From assembly GCF_018399035.1 (NCBI RefSeq), contig NZ_CP073760.1, positions 310,001-374,000 of the forward strand: a stretch of 64,000 nucleotides of DNA, written 5' to 3'. Origin of the DNA: Thiocapsa sp. Its GTDB lineage: Bacteria; Pseudomonadota; Gammaproteobacteria; Chromatiales; Chromatiaceae. The notes under the pieces are model-generated. The model was not told the origin of the DNA. It saw only the letters and a list, made by a program, of their open reading frames with translations, and searched no databases. The position numbers were made by a program, and so were the translations under genes. Position 1 is the first letter of the stretch. Each line of letters opens with the position of its first letter. Shown one piece after another: positions 38,285 through 47,723 of the stretch.

Positions 38285-38491
38285 ATGCAATCTGATCTTG
38301 ATCCGCAGCGCCTGAAGCAAATCGTTAAGGACGCATTGCTCGAGGTTCTCGACGAAGAACGGGACATGCTGGGTGACGTCTTGGTCGCGTCGATAGAAGA
38401 CCTTGCCTTGGCCGAAGCAATTCGCAAAGGACGAACAACCGACTTGGTCGATCGAGACGCCGTGCTTGATGTCTTGGGGGAAAAGGGTTGA
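38285..38491 (+). CDS. Small antitoxin-like protein
   Basis: 68 residues, acidic, helical (DPQRLKQIVKDALLEVLDEERDMLGDVLVASIEDLALAEAIRKGR). Directly followed by a RelE/ParE-type gene that overlaps its stop. Size, order and overlap support an antitoxin. The ATG at 38285 lies about nine bases after GGAGA. Confidence 0.75.
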   Translation: MQSDLDPQRLKQIVKDALLEVLDEERDMLGDVLVASIEDLALAEAIRKGRTTDLVDRDAVLDVLGEKG

Positions 38492-38754
38492 AGGTTGCCT
38501 TTCGGTCCAGCTTCGTTCGCGACCTAAAGAAGATCCGAGACCGGGCAGCCCTCTCCGCGGTACGGGCAGCGCTTGAGCGGATGGAAGCTGCCGACTCCTT
38601 TGATGGGATCGACGGGCTGCGAAAGCTGGCCGGTGGGTCGGGCTTTTATCGCATCCGCGTCGGCGACTATCGAATCGGGCTCGCCGTGAGCGACGGCGGA
38701 ATCGAATGCGTGCGCTGCCTGCATCGCCGCGAGATCTACAAGCATTTTCCTTAA
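38488..38754 (+). CDS. RelE/ParE family toxin
   Basis: 88 residues: VAFRSSFVRDLKKIRD, LRKLAGGSGFYRIRVGDYRIGLAV and CVRCLHRREIYKHFP match the RelE/ParE fold (the RVGDYRI and HRREIY motifs are typical). It probably starts with TTG 38488, overlapping the antitoxin stop as TTGA. It sits between DGR parts and may stabilise the island. Confidence 0.85.
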   Translation: MKVAFRSSFVRDLKKIRDRAALSAVRAALERMEAADSFDGIDGLRKLAGGSGFYRIRVGDYRIGLAVSDGGIECVRCLHRREIYKHFP

Positions 38755-38758
38755 AATT

Positions 38759-38839
38759 GTAGGCTGGGGTGAACGCGAGTGAACCCCGGCATCGCCAGCG
38801 TCACCGCAAGCCGGGGTTCGCAAGCTCACCCCAGCCTAC
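38759..38839. repeat. GTAGGCTGGGGTGA REP, copy 4
   Basis: It begins five bases after the toxin stop, with GTAGGCTGGGGTGAACGCGA, and ends in CACCCCAGCCTAC. The 38840-39098 stretch that follows contains no gene I can support and leads into the template repeat. Confidence 0.85.
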
Positions 38840-39098
38840 GGGGATTGCTACCCTGGTTTCGGCGGCGGGGCTTTTGGGTTTTGTGCTGGAGGGGAAGGTG
38901 TGAGGGCGTCCGACGGCCGGAACCGTGCCGGTACCCGTGTGTCGTGATGCGCTGCGCGGGGTCGGTCGACGGGTGTGCCGAGGTCACTGTGCGCCGGCGC
39001 CGCCGCCGTGATGACGGCGGCATGATGTGTCCGATCGCGTGCTACCGAATGGATGCGCGCGACCGGCAGAAGAGCGTCGGCTATGGGTTCGGTTGTTC

Positions 39099-39218
39099 TG
39101 GTCTTCGTCGCCGAATGCCAACAATTCGGACAACGCGTGGAACGTCAATTTCAACAATGGCAACGTCAACAACAACAATAAGAACAACACGAAATACGTT
39201 CGGCTCGTGCGCGCGGGA
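39099..39218 (+). other. DGR template repeat (TR)
   Basis: 120 bp, same strand as both target genes, rich in AAC/AAT triplets (its conceptual translation is WSSSPNANNSDNAWNVNF then NNGNVNNNNKNN). VR1 and VR2 align without gaps. All but one of the 46 differences fall on TR adenines. It is followed within about 20 bp by the N-terminal remnant of the reverse transcriptase gene, the usual TR-RT order. Confidence 0.93.
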
Positions 39219-39234
39219 GTGTGACACGGGCGGT

Positions 39235-39405
39235 GTCTTTTCGTTTCGGGCCGTCTACGACGGCTACCGTGCCTGCCGGCGACGCAAGCGTGGCACGGCC
39301 AACGCGCAGCGCTATGAGCTGCGGCTGTTGGACCAACTCGTTGACACCGCACGGACGCTGCAGGATCGCACCTACGCATCTTCCCTCTCGCCCTCAGGCT
39401 TCGTT
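39235..39405 (+). pseudogene. DGR reverse transcriptase, N-terminal fragment
   Basis: The reading VFSFRAVYDGYRACRRRKRG, then TANAQRYELRLLDQLVDTARTLQDRTYASS, matches the N-terminal region I expect of DGR and group II-like reverse transcriptases just before the first catalytic blocks. No start codon is visible in frame. The similarity stops at the hexamer array near 39405. The catalytic blocks do not follow. Confidence 0.75.
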
Positions 39406-39425
39406 GTCCTTGACGTTGTCGATAT

Positions 39426-39888
<463 letters not shown>

Positions 39889-40700
39889 TCTTGCTGTTGC
39901 GGATGGGGTGCGAGATGAGTTTGAGCGTCTCGGGGCGAGCCGTCGATCCCTTTTTCTCGGATAACCTGGACTTGGATCTGAGGCACGAACGCCGCCTGCG
40001 GCCGGTCAGCGACGGCGCCGACTTCCTCGGTTACATCGTCCGCCCGCACTATCGGCTGGTGCGTCGCCGCGTGGTCGGGAATCTGCGCGAGAAGCTGGCG
40101 GCGTTTGCCCGCGAGTACATCAGTGGATCCGGGCTGCGCCTACCGCCGGGGCCGCGCGAGCGGTTGCGCGCGGTGCTGGCGAGCTATCTGGGGCACTTTG
40201 CGCATGCCGATGCCCACCGCCTTGTTCGGCGCCTGTTCGACGAACACCCGTGGCTGGACCAACTGTTTGGACTGGTCGAGCGACCGAGCGGCGGCGGGGC
40301 GCAAACCCGGAGCCTCCAGCCGCACTGGCAGCCGCCCGCGGTCACCTCGCTGCGCAGCCAAGTGGCCTGGTTTCGCCGGACATTCGTGCCGACCCTGGTT
40401 CTGGTCCAATTGGGCAACCGGGTGGCTGCGTTCGGCCCCGATCTGGAGCGGTTGCGCCAAGCGGTGCCCTGGGTCGAACGCTGGCGCACGACGCGCGTCG
40501 AGACCCGCGCCGGTCTGGACAACGGCTGTTCCTGGCCGCTGTCGCACATGAAGGGTCTTGGGCGCGGACTGCGCCGGGCCGGCCAGCCCTATCTGTTCGC
40601 CGCAGAGGAGGGCTATCTCCCCGGCGGTATGAAACGGCGTGTCCTGCGCTATCTGTTCGTCGGCGACGGCGCCGCGCCGTGGCAGGGCACTGCTGTATGA
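39889..40700 (+). pseudogene. DGR reverse transcriptase, C-terminal fragment
   Basis: The open frame carries RLRPVSDGADFLGYIVRPHYRLVRRRVVGNLREKL, the thumb region of this reverse transcriptase group, then a long basic C-terminus to the TGA at 40700. The finger and palm parts, including the Y-x-D-D active site, are absent anywhere between 39235 and here. It is in a different frame from the N-terminal piece. An ATG at 39915 could start a truncated product. Confidence 0.8.
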
Positions 40701-40756
40701 CCGGCGGAGCGCCGGCGGGTGTCCATGTCGATCCATGATCCAGGGAGTAGAAACGC

Positions 40757-41275
40757 ATGTCGATTTGCAGAGTGAGAAGGCTGCTGGCGGTGGTGATCTT
40801 GGTCTTGAGCGGCACCGGCCACGCGGCGCAGACCTGCCGCGACGACATCCGGGCGACCGCGCCGGACAGCCGCTATCAGGACAACGGCAACGGCACCGTC
40901 ACGGACCGGGCGACGGGCCTGATCTGGAAACAATGTGCCGAGGGCCGCAGCGGCGCCGGCTGCGCGACCGGCAGCGCACAAACCTTCACCTGGCAAGCGG
41001 CGCTGCAGCATGCCGAGGCCGCGGTCTTTGCCGGCAGCTCGCTGTGGCGGCTGCCGAACAAGAACGAGCTGGCGTCGTTGGTGGAGCGACGTTGCTACGA
41101 CCCCGCGATCAATGCGACCTTTTTTCCGAATACGCCGTCATCCGTGTTATGGTCTTCGTCGCCGTATGCCGACTTTTCGGACAACGCGTGGATCGTCGGT
41201 TTCGGCGGTGGCGGCGTCTACTACTACCTTAAGGACCTCACGTTTTACGTTCGGCTCGTGCGCGCGGGACAGTGA
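40757..41275 (+). CDS. Diversity-generating retroelement target protein 2 (secreted DUF1566/Lcl domain)
   Basis: 172 residues: a signal peptide (RLLAVVILVLSGTGHA), then a compact DUF1566 domain (RYQDNGNGTVTDRATGLIWKQC, WRLPNKNELASLVERR) and the variable C-terminus from residue 132 (WSSSPYADFSDNAWIVGFGG...). It is a minimal version of target 1, whose last 170 residues have the same fold. It probably displays a diversified binding surface outside the cell. It starts 57 bp after the reverse transcriptase remnant. Confidence 0.88.
   Translation: MSICRVRRLLAVVILVLSGTGHAAQTCRDDIRATAPDSRYQDNGNGTVTDRATGLIWKQCAEGRSGAGCATGSAQTFTWQAALQHAEAAVFAGSSLWRLPNKNELASLVERRCYDPAINATFFPNTPSSVLWSSSPYADFSDNAWIVGFGGGGVYYYLKDLTFYVRLVRAGQ
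41150..41269 (+). repeat. DGR variable repeat VR2
   Basis: 120 bp at the 3' end of target gene 2. It differs from the template at 24 positions, all adenines in the template, with no indels. The downstream CAGTGATTTTGCC is shared with VR1 but not with the template, as expected for the homing-initiation side. Confidence 0.92.
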
Positions 41276-41345
41276 TTTTGCCTTTTGTTTTTCTTGTCGA
41301 TCGGGCCGCATCCTTGCGTCGGCCATCCGAAACACATCATAGATT

Positions 41346-41424
41346 GTAGGCTGGGGTGAGCTTGCGAACCCCGGCTTGCGGTGGCGCTGGCCATGCCGGG
41401 GTTCGCAAGCTCACCCCAGCCTAC
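41346..41424. repeat. GTAGGCTGGGGTGA REP, copy 5 (left of transposase)
   Basis: 79 bp, identical to the copy at 42054-42132 on the other side of the transposase gene. Confidence 0.9.
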
Positions 41425-41511
41425 GGAGATGGCCGCGGCGACTGCAGTCGGTCGGGACGAGGGTACCGGCCGGACAAGATGAGGGAGCGGAGAACTAGCG
41501 GAGAACGCGTC

Positions 41512-42042
41512 ATGCGGACGTATCGGCGGGTATGGAGTGCCGGCGGTACCTATTTCTTCACACTGGTCCTGGCCGAGCGCCGGGGCAATGATCTGTTGGT
41601 TCGCCATGTCGATGCGTTGCGCGAGGCGTTGCGTCTCACCAAACGCGATTGGCCGTTCACGATCGAAGGGATCTGTATCCTGCCGGATCATCTGCATTGC
41701 ATCTGGACCTTACCGGACGGGGATGCCGACTTCGCCACGCGTTGGTCGCTGGTCAAGCAACGCTTCTCGCGCGCCGTGCCGGTCGGGGAATCCGTTTCGA
41801 CAAGCCGGCGGCGTAAAGGTGAGCGCGGGGTGTGGCAGCGGCGTTATTGGGAGCATCTCGTTCGTGACGAGAATGACTATCGGAGGCATATGGACTACAT
41901 CCATTACAATCCGGTGAAACATGGTTATGTTCAACGGGTGCCGGAGTGGCCGTATTCATCCTTTACCCGGCTCGTGCAGGCCGGTGTGTACCCCGTCGAT
42001 TGGGGAGCGGAGCCCGAGAGGCCGGGGGTTGTCGGTGAGTGA
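41512..42042 (+). CDS. REP-associated tyrosine transposase (RAYT)
   Basis: 176 residues of the Y1/HUH transposase family: RVWSAGGTYFFTLVL, the metal-binding HUH in LPDHLHCIWTLP, and the catalytic tyrosine in MDYIHYNPVKHGYV, WQRRYWEH before it. RAYTs process single-stranded REP palindromes. Here identical REPs flank it on both sides, the classic host arrangement. It is likely responsible for spreading the REPs seen at 32.6, 38.0, 38.1 and 38.8 kb. ATG 41512 gives the normal N-terminus. Confidence 0.93.
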   Translation: MRTYRRVWSAGGTYFFTLVLAERRGNDLLVRHVDALREALRLTKRDWPFTIEGICILPDHLHCIWTLPDGDADFATRWSLVKQRFSRAVPVGESVSTSRRRKGERGVWQRRYWEHLVRDENDYRRHMDYIHYNPVKHGYVQRVPEWPYSSFTRLVQAGVYPVDWGAEPERPGVVGE

Positions 42043-42053
42043 TGTTCGCTAGT

Positions 42054-42132
42054 GTAGGCTGGGGTGAGCTTGCGAACCCCGGCTTGCGGTGGCGCTGGCC
42101 ATGCCGGGGTTCGCAAGCTCACCCCAGCCTAC
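42054..42132. repeat. GTAGGCTGGGGTGA REP, copy 6 (right of transposase)
   Basis: Identical to 41346-41424, same orientation, starting 12 bases after the transposase stop. Confidence 0.9.
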
Positions 42133-42317
42133 GGCAAGGATCCAGGAAAAGGGCGCAGGTTCGTTTTCTGCTAAGCTTTCCGCTTGCCCAGACACCCCCC
42201 GAGTCCATCTTGACGCTGTGCCGTTGCATCTCTTGATGATATGCCGTTGGATGCCTCAGGGGCTATCCCTGGTATTTTTCCGGTTTTTTCGCACGCAAAA
42301 CCCTTGCGGCCTTTTCG

Positions 42318-42551
42318 ATGCCAACACTCCTGCGGCAAGACGGATTTCAATTCTTCTCCTATGCTAACGAGCATGAGCCAAAACACGTTCACGTCGCCAA
42401 GGGCGACGACTACGCAAAGATTGAGCTGCATACCTTTGCGGTCAAAGTCGATCACATGAAGCCGAAAGACCTGAAGAAGGCATTAGCCGTCGTTAAACTT
42501 CACAATCTCGAATTTGAGGAACGCTGGGATGAATGGCAGCGCAAAAGGTAA
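42318..42551 (+). CDS. DUF4160 domain protein
   Basis: 77 residues: MPTLLRQDGFQFFSYANEHEPKHVHVAKGDDYAKIEL, with the H-x-H-V pattern typical of DUF4160, followed by KPKDLKKALAVVKLHNLEFEERWDEW. Usually paired with DUF2442, as here, with overlapping genes. Such pairs are suspected toxin-antitoxin modules, but proof is lacking to my knowledge. GC content is lower than in the flanks, pointing to transfer. Confidence 0.85.
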   Translation: MPTLLRQDGFQFFSYANEHEPKHVHVAKGDDYAKIELHTFAVKVDHMKPKDLKKALAVVKLHNLEFEERWDEWQRKR

Positions 42552-42774
42552 GGCCGTACACTTCGATGATCGCCATCTCCACGTTGAGTTGAAAGATGGC
42601 AGAGTCATTTCCACTCCGATCCATTGGTACCCCGAATTACAATCGGCGACACTCCGCCAGGTTGGGAATTATTCTTTCATTTGCCGTGGTACGGGAATCG
42701 AATGGCCGGACTTGGATTATCATCTCAGCATCGAAAGCATGCTCGCCTATTCTGATGAACGTCAAGTCGCATAG
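42529..42774 (+). CDS. DUF2442 domain protein
   Basis: 81 residues: VHFDDRHLHVELKDGRVISTPIHWYPELQSATLRQ and GTGIEWPDLDYHLSIESML are the DUF2442 hallmarks. Its start overlaps the end of the DUF4160 gene by 23 bases. Probably the partner of that protein. Confidence 0.87.
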   Translation: MNGSAKGKAVHFDDRHLHVELKDGRVISTPIHWYPELQSATLRQVGNYSFICRGTGIEWPDLDYHLSIESMLAYSDERQVA

Positions 42775-42895
42775 GCCGAGAAGAGGTTCGTTTCTAAGCT
42801 TCCCCCATGACCAGACGTCCCCGAGTCCATCTTTTTGCCGGCTGATTCCCGCGCAAGATCCGTAGCCGACTCTTGTTCTCCGCCAGCCGACGCAC

Positions 42896-43345
42896 TCAAT
42901 CCGGCAGCGCGTTCTCTTGCAGGAGCTGCTCGACGCTGAACGGGCAGGTTTCGGGGAAGATCGATGGCGCCAGGCCCGTCTCGAGCATCGCTTGTTTGCG
43001 GGCACCGTCATAACGGCTGGCGGCGAGCTCAGCGAGTCGCGGCCGAAGGCTTGGGCTGTCGCGAAGGATCGCGGAGATCTCATCGCGAGCATTCGCGATG
43101 GACAAGCGCCAGTTGATTCCTCGATGGCTCGGTTGATGCCGCCACTTGAGGAGGTGCAGCATCAGGATTTTCAGGTGACTTTCAAGCGCGCGCCGGTCGC
43201 TCTTGCCCATGTCTTCGATCTCCTCGGCGACCTGCGCTAGATCCACCTGATCGACGCATCCCGAACGCAGCCGCTGGGCCGTTTGCAGGGTCCAGGCATA
43301 GAAATCGCCATCGTAATCGGCATGCCGATCGGTCGGACTGGTCAT
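42896..43345 (-). CDS. DUF29 family protein
   Basis: 149 residues with the family features: DYDGDFYAWTLQTAQRLRSGCVDQVDLAQVAEEIEDMGKSDRRALESHLKILMLHLLKWRHQP. Function unknown; DUF29 genes are common in cyanobacteria and purple bacteria and are often near mobile DNA. ATG 43345. The gap after it, 43346-43693, holds partial REP ends (43520-43549, 43601-43640) and nothing coding. Confidence 0.9.
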   Translation of the reverse strand: MTSPTDRHADYDGDFYAWTLQTAQRLRSGCVDQVDLAQVAEEIEDMGKSDRRALESHLKILMLHLLKWRHQPSHRGINWRLSIANARDEISAILRDSPSLRPRLAELAASRYDGARKQAMLETGLAPSIFPETCPFSVEQLLQENALPD

Positions 43346-43519
43346 GGGTACCCCGCAAGGAGCGTTCCTTCGGCGTCGGCGCGTCGATCCTTACAAGCGC
43401 AGATCTCGGCGTCTCAGCATCAAGAATAGGTCATCGCCGCATTGGTTGCGAGCGCTGCTCGTCTCGTCTTTTCCGATTCCCATGCACCGGAGAATGTGCA
43501 ACGTCAGCGCTGCCGCAAG

Positions 43520-43640
43520 CTGGGGTTTGCAGGCTTACCCCAGCCTACGAGCTTTGCCGTGGCATGGACGCCCCGGTCGCCCGCGTGGGACATCGGTGTT
43601 GTAGGCTGGGGTGAGCGGGTGCGAACCCCGGCATGGCCAC
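43520..43640. repeat. Partial GTAGGCTGGGGTGA REP ends
   Basis: A right end (GGTTTGCAGG...CCCCAGCCTACG, 43520-43549) and, 50 bp later, a left end (GTAGGCTGGGGTGAGCGGGT, from ~43601). The order is reversed relative to a full REP, so these are remnants of two different copies. Confidence 0.6.
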
Positions 43641-43693
43641 CGCCACCTTGTAGGGCAAACCGCGGTGTGCCCGACGTCACCACGGGCAGCCCG

Positions 43694-46282
43694 TCAAGGA
43701 TTAGACACTCGATCTGCCGCCAGATCCTTCATGCGATACACCAACTCCAAAGCCGCTCGGGGCGTCAAGCCGTCCGGCTCGATGGCCTCCATGGCCTCCA
43801 GAAGGGGATGCGGCGGGGCGGGCTCGGGATCCGGCGGGAAGAGCGAGAGCTGCACGGCATCACGTTCCGCGTGTCGCCGCGCACCCGCTTCCAGCTCACG
43901 TAACCGCTCGCGTGCCCGCGAAATCACGAGGGCCGGGACGCCCGCAAGTGCGGCAACCGCCAAGCCATAGCTCTGGTTGGCCGGGCCCTCGCGCAGGGCG
44001 TGCATGAAGACGATGCGGGCACCATGCTCGACGGCGTCGAGATGGACGTTGGCGATGCCGGGATACTCCTCCGGCAAGGTCGTCAGCTCGAAATAGTGGG
44101 TCGCAAAAAGCCCGTAAGCGCCGATCCGTGTGGCCAGCTCCACCGCGCAGGACCAGGCGAGCGAGAGCCCGTCGAAGGTGCTGGTGCCGCGCCCGACCTC
44201 GTCCATCAACACCAGACTCTGAGCGGTCGCGTTGTTCAGAATGTTGGCCGTTTCCTCCATCTCCACCATGAAGGTCGAGCGCCCGCCCGCGAGGTCGTCC
44301 GAGGCGCCGATGCGCGAGAAGATGCGGTCGATGGGGCCGATGGTCGCCGCGCGCGCCGGGACGTAGCTGCCGCTGTAGGCGAGCAGCACGATCAAGGCGT
44401 TCTGGCGCATGTAGGTGGATTTGCCGCCCATGTTGGGGCCGGTGATGACCAGCATCCGACGGCGGCGATCAAGCCGCAGGCCGTTGGCGATGAAGGGGTC
44501 GTCCAGCACCGTCTCGACCACGGGGTGACGTCCGTCGTCGATCTCGATGATGGCCTCGTCGGTGAGATTCGGCCGGGACCAGTCCAGCACCCGGGCACGC
44601 TCGGCCAGATTGGCCAGCACGTCCAGCGTCGCGACGGCCTCGGCGCTCGCCTGCAGGGGCGCGAGCGACTCGGCGAGGGTGCCGAGCAGATCCTCGTAGA
44701 GCGCCTTCTCGCGGGCCAGCGCGCGCTCGCGGCTGCTCAACACCTCGTCCTCGAAGCGTTTGAGCTCAGGCGTGACATAGCGCTCGGCGCCCTTGAGCGT
44801 CTGGCGGCGGATGTAGTCCTCCGGGACCTGATCGGCCTGACTGCGACCGAGCTCGATGTAATAGCCGTGGACCCGGTTGTAACCGACCTTGAGTCCGGGG
44901 ATGCCGGTGCGCTCGCGCTCGCGGGTCTCCAGGTCGAGCAGGAAGCGATCGGCATTGCTCGAGAGCTCGCGCAGACGATCGAGCTCCGCGTCGAGCCCGG
45001 ATGCAATCACGCCGCCGTCGCGGATCAGCATCGGCGGTTGGGCGATGATGGCGCGTCGGAGCAGATCGAGGACGTCGGGATGTGTGCCGACCGCCTCGGC
45101 GAGGGTCAGGAGCAGCGGGTCGTCGCATCCCTGGAGCGGTGCGCGCAGATCCGGCAACTGGGCCAGCGCATCGCGCAGCGTGGCCAGATCCCGCGGGCGT
45201 GCCGAGCGCAACGCGATGCGCGAGAGGATGCGCTCCAGGTCGCCGATCCCGGCGAGGACCGTCTGCAGGTCGGCGTGCATGCCGGTGTCGATCAGGGTCC
45301 CGATTGCGGCATGACGCGACTGCACCTCCGAGCGAGTGCGCAACGGGCGACCGAGCCAGCGCCGCAGCAGACGGCTGCCCATCGCGGTCGCGGTGCGATC
45401 GAGCACGCCGGCCAGCGTGTGCTCGGGTCGACCGCCGAGACTCTCGGTGATCTCCAGATTGCGCCGGGTCGCGGCATCCAGGATCAGTGCCTCGTCGCGC
45501 TGCTCGGTCGTGAGCCCGCGCAGATGGGGCAGGGCGGCGAACTGGGTGTCGCGGACATACTGCAGAAGACAACCTGCCGCGCCGACGGCGAGATCCAGCC
45601 CGGCGCAGCCGAAGCCATTCAGGTCGCGGGTGCCGAACTGATCGCAGAGCAGACGCTCGCCGGTGTCGCGGTCGAAGTGCCAGCTCGGGCGGCGGGTCAC
45701 GCCCCGGTCGATGCGCAGTGCATCCGGGAGCCGGCTGTCCTCGCCGACCAAGACCTCGGCCGGCTTCAGACGCTCCAGCTCGCTCGCGAGCGCCTCGCGC
45801 GTCGCCACCTCCAGCACGGAGAACCGACCGCTGGAGAGCTCCAGGACTGCCAGGCCATAGCCTTCGCGCCCCTCGGCGATCGCCGTGAGCAGGTTCTCGC
45901 GCCGATCGTCGAGCAGGGCCTCGTCGGTCAGGGTGCCCGGCGTGACCAGGCGCACGACCTTGCGCTCGACGGGCCCCTTGCTCTTGGCCGGGTCGCCGAT
46001 CTGCTCGCAGATCGCGACCGAGACACCCTTGCGCACCAGACGCGCCAGATAAGCCTCGGCGGCATGATAGGGCACGCCCGCCATCGGGATCGGTTTGCCC
46101 GCCGACTGGCCCCGCTTGGTTAGGGTGATGTTCAGCAGCCGTGCGGCGCGCTCGGCGTCCTCGAAGAACAGCTCGTAGAAATCGCCCATCCGATAGAAGA
46201 GCAACATCTCCGGATACTCCGCCTTGAGACGGAGGTACTGCTGCATCACCGGGGTGTGCGCACTTCGGTCTGGTTTATCCAT
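43694..46282 (-). CDS. mutS: DNA mismatch repair protein MutS
   Basis: 862 residues. The mismatch-recognition [15 protein letters not shown] (Phe-x-Glu motif) is near residue 38, followed by connector and lever regions, then the ATPase: Walker [36 protein letters not shown] and FATHYFELT. It binds mismatches and recruits MutL. ATG 46282 ([11 protein letters not shown]) was chosen; the in-frame upstream sequence is arginine/serine-rich and lacks family similarity. No mutL is in the window. Confidence 0.96.
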   Translation of the reverse strand: MDKPDRSAHTPVMQQYLRLKAEYPEMLLFYRMGDFYELFFEDAERAARLLNITLTKRGQSAGKPIPMAGVPYHAAEAYLARLVRKGVSVAICEQIGDPAKSKGPVERKVVRLVTPGTLTDEALLDDRRENLLTAIAEGREGYGLAVLELSSGRFSVLEVATREALASELERLKPAEVLVGEDSRLPDALRIDRGVTRRPSWHFDRDTGERLLCDQFGTRDLNGFGCAGLDLAVGAAGCLLQYVRDTQFAALPHLRGLTTEQRDEALILDAATRRNLEITESLGGRPEHTLAGVLDRTATAMGSRLLRRWLGRPLRTRSEVQSRHAAIGTLIDTGMHADLQTVLAGIGDLERILSRIALRSARPRDLATLRDALAQLPDLRAPLQGCDDPLLLTLAEAVGTHPDVLDLLRRAIIAQPPMLIRDGGVIASGLDAELDRLRELSSNADRFLLDLETRERERTGIPGLKVGYNRVHGYYIELGRSQADQVPEDYIRRQTLKGAERYVTPELKRFEDEVLSSRERALAREKALYEDLLGTLAESLAPLQASAEAVATLDVLANLAERARVLDWSRPNLTDEAIIEIDDGRHPVVETVLDDPFIANGLRLDRRRRMLVITGPNMGGKSTYMRQNALIVLLAYSGSYVPARAATIGPIDRIFSRIGASDDLAGGRSTFMVEMEETANILNNATAQSLVLMDEVGRGTSTFDGLSLAWSCAVELATRIGAYGLFATHYFELTTLPEEYPGIANVHLDAVEHGARIVFMHALREGPANQSYGLAVAALAGVPALVISRARERLRELEAGARRHAERDAVQLSLFPPDPEPAPPHPLLEAMEAIEPDGLTPRAALELVYRMKDLAADRVSNP

Positions 46283-46429
46283 TGCCTGCAAGACGCTGAG
46301 GTGTAAGTCTGAGGGGGCGTGCCGAGAGGGTCGTGCGGAACGACGCCGTGTCGGTTGCGAGCTCGATGGTGCCCGGGCTCCAACGAGTCCGGATCGACGC
46401 ATCTTCAAGAGTCAAGGCATTTCAATTCC

Positions 46430-46513
46430 TGAACCGCGTCCGGCACCACGCGATTGGTATCCGGCGACGCACACCGTCGCAAAAAGATCTCGGATGAACG
46501 GAGACGCGGTTCA
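46430..46513 (+). repeat. TAAACCGCG-ended element, copy 10 (TGAACCGCG variant)
   Basis: 84 bp with ends TGAACCGCGTCC and GAGACGCGGTTCA, both changed in step so they still pair. The right tip supplies the stop codon of the next gene (minus strand). The compensating tip change argues that the paired ends matter. Confidence 0.75.
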
Positions 46514-47500
46514 GACGGCCTCGACCTCGGTCGAATCGCCATACATCTCGATCCCGAGCCGCTCGCCCACTTTGCGGGCGCGGCCGTCGATCATCGGCGA
46601 GATGACGATCAGGCGATTGGCCTTGCGCTCATGGCGTCGCTCGTAGAAACGCGCCTTGCGCTCGAAGATGTACATCCCGGCCTTGTCGATCGAGGACTTC
46701 AACTCGCAGATCAGCAGCAGGCCGTTCTTGATGATGACATCCAGCTCGATCTGATCCGGACGGCCGAAAACCTCGCCCGAGTCGTCGTAGTCGGTGACGT
46801 TCACCACCTGCACGTCGAAACTCTGCTCCAGGATGGCGGCTAGGGCATCGCGGAACGCCTTCTCCGATTGAAGCCCCCAACGCGAGCCGAGCGCACCGAT
46901 GCCGCGATCGAACTTCTGCGCCTGGGCCATGATCTCGTTGTGCAGACGCTTGAGCTCTTCCTGGTTCGCATCCCAGCGGCGATTGCTGTCCGCTCGGCTT
47001 TCCTCCCAAAGACGACTCTGCTCGGCTCGGCTTTCCTCCCAAAGACGATTTTGCTCGGCTCGGTTCTCGTCCCAAAGGCGACGCCGCTCGGCTTGATTCG
47101 CCTCCCACTTCTGCGCTTGCTCCTTCCACCTCTGCGCCTCTTCCTCGCGCATGCGCTTGAGCTCGGCTTGATTCGCCTCCCACTTCTGCGCTTGCTCCTT
47201 CCACCTCTGCGCCTCTTCCTCGCGCATGCGCTTGAGCTCGGCCTGGTTCGCCTCCCACTTCCGCGCTTGCTCCTCGCGAATGAGCTTGAGCTCGGCCTGG
47301 TTCGCTTCCCATTTGCGCTCCTGCTTCTCGCGGTCGCGACGCAGCTCGCCAAGCAGCTCGTAGAATCGATCTCCGGTCTCCGTGCGGTCGGCGTAGGTGT
47401 CCCGTGTCAGCTCAATCACATAGGTCCGGAACGCTGGATCCTCCCGCAGCCAGGTCGGCAGCTCCCGCTTGATGGTCTCTTTCAGGGATTCCATGGTCAT
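46511..47500 (-). CDS. Coiled-coil protein with C-terminal PD-(D/E)xK nuclease-like domain (DUF3782-like)
   Basis: 329 residues. The N-terminal helical region is followed by a long coiled coil (about 55-185) of repeated KWEANQAELKRMREEEAQRW blocks. The C-terminal domain (~210-325) has DQIELDVIIKNGLLLICELKSSI, where Asp and Glu-x-Lys fit the nuclease core. Two 75-bp units in the coiled-coil part (47093-47167, 47168-47242) are identical. The stop comes from an adjacent repeat. Function unknown. Confidence 0.8.
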   Translation of the reverse strand: MTMESLKETIKRELPTWLREDPAFRTYVIELTRDTYADRTETGDRFYELLGELRRDREKQERKWEANQAELKLIREEQARKWEANQAELKRMREEEAQRWKEQAQKWEANQAELKRMREEEAQRWKEQAQKWEANQAERRRLWDENRAEQNRLWEESRAEQSRLWEESRADSNRRWDANQEELKRLHNEIMAQAQKFDRGIGALGSRWGLQSEKAFRDALAAILEQSFDVQVVNVTDYDDSGEVFGRPDQIELDVIIKNGLLLICELKSSIDKAGMYIFERKARFYERRHERKANRLIVISPMIDGRARKVGERLGIEMYGDSTEVEAV

Positions 47501-47723
47501 ATCCGATGCCGAAAAGCGATTGTTCTGTGCCTGAGTCTACCAGAGCCGCGGGTACGGTGATTGCGCTCCAACCTGCCCACTGGGCCTGCCAAAGGGCGCT
47601 CCGGCTGTTGCTCGACCCGGTCCCGCGAGACGACGAGGCGATGTGTGCGGGTGTGTCGCAAACTGCACCACCCGGCAGCGCGGATACCGCGCCGCCGTGC
47701 GTATGGGATGCGCCGAGGCCCCC

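Noticed and set aside
38840..39098. Protein gene upstream of the template repeat
   Set aside because: The only long frame mixes REP, TR and reverse transcriptase sequence and has no coherent domain; the DGR explains this region better.
44000..46123. 707-residue plus-strand open frame opposite mutS
   Set aside because: It lies wholly within mutS on the other strand and has no recognisable domains.
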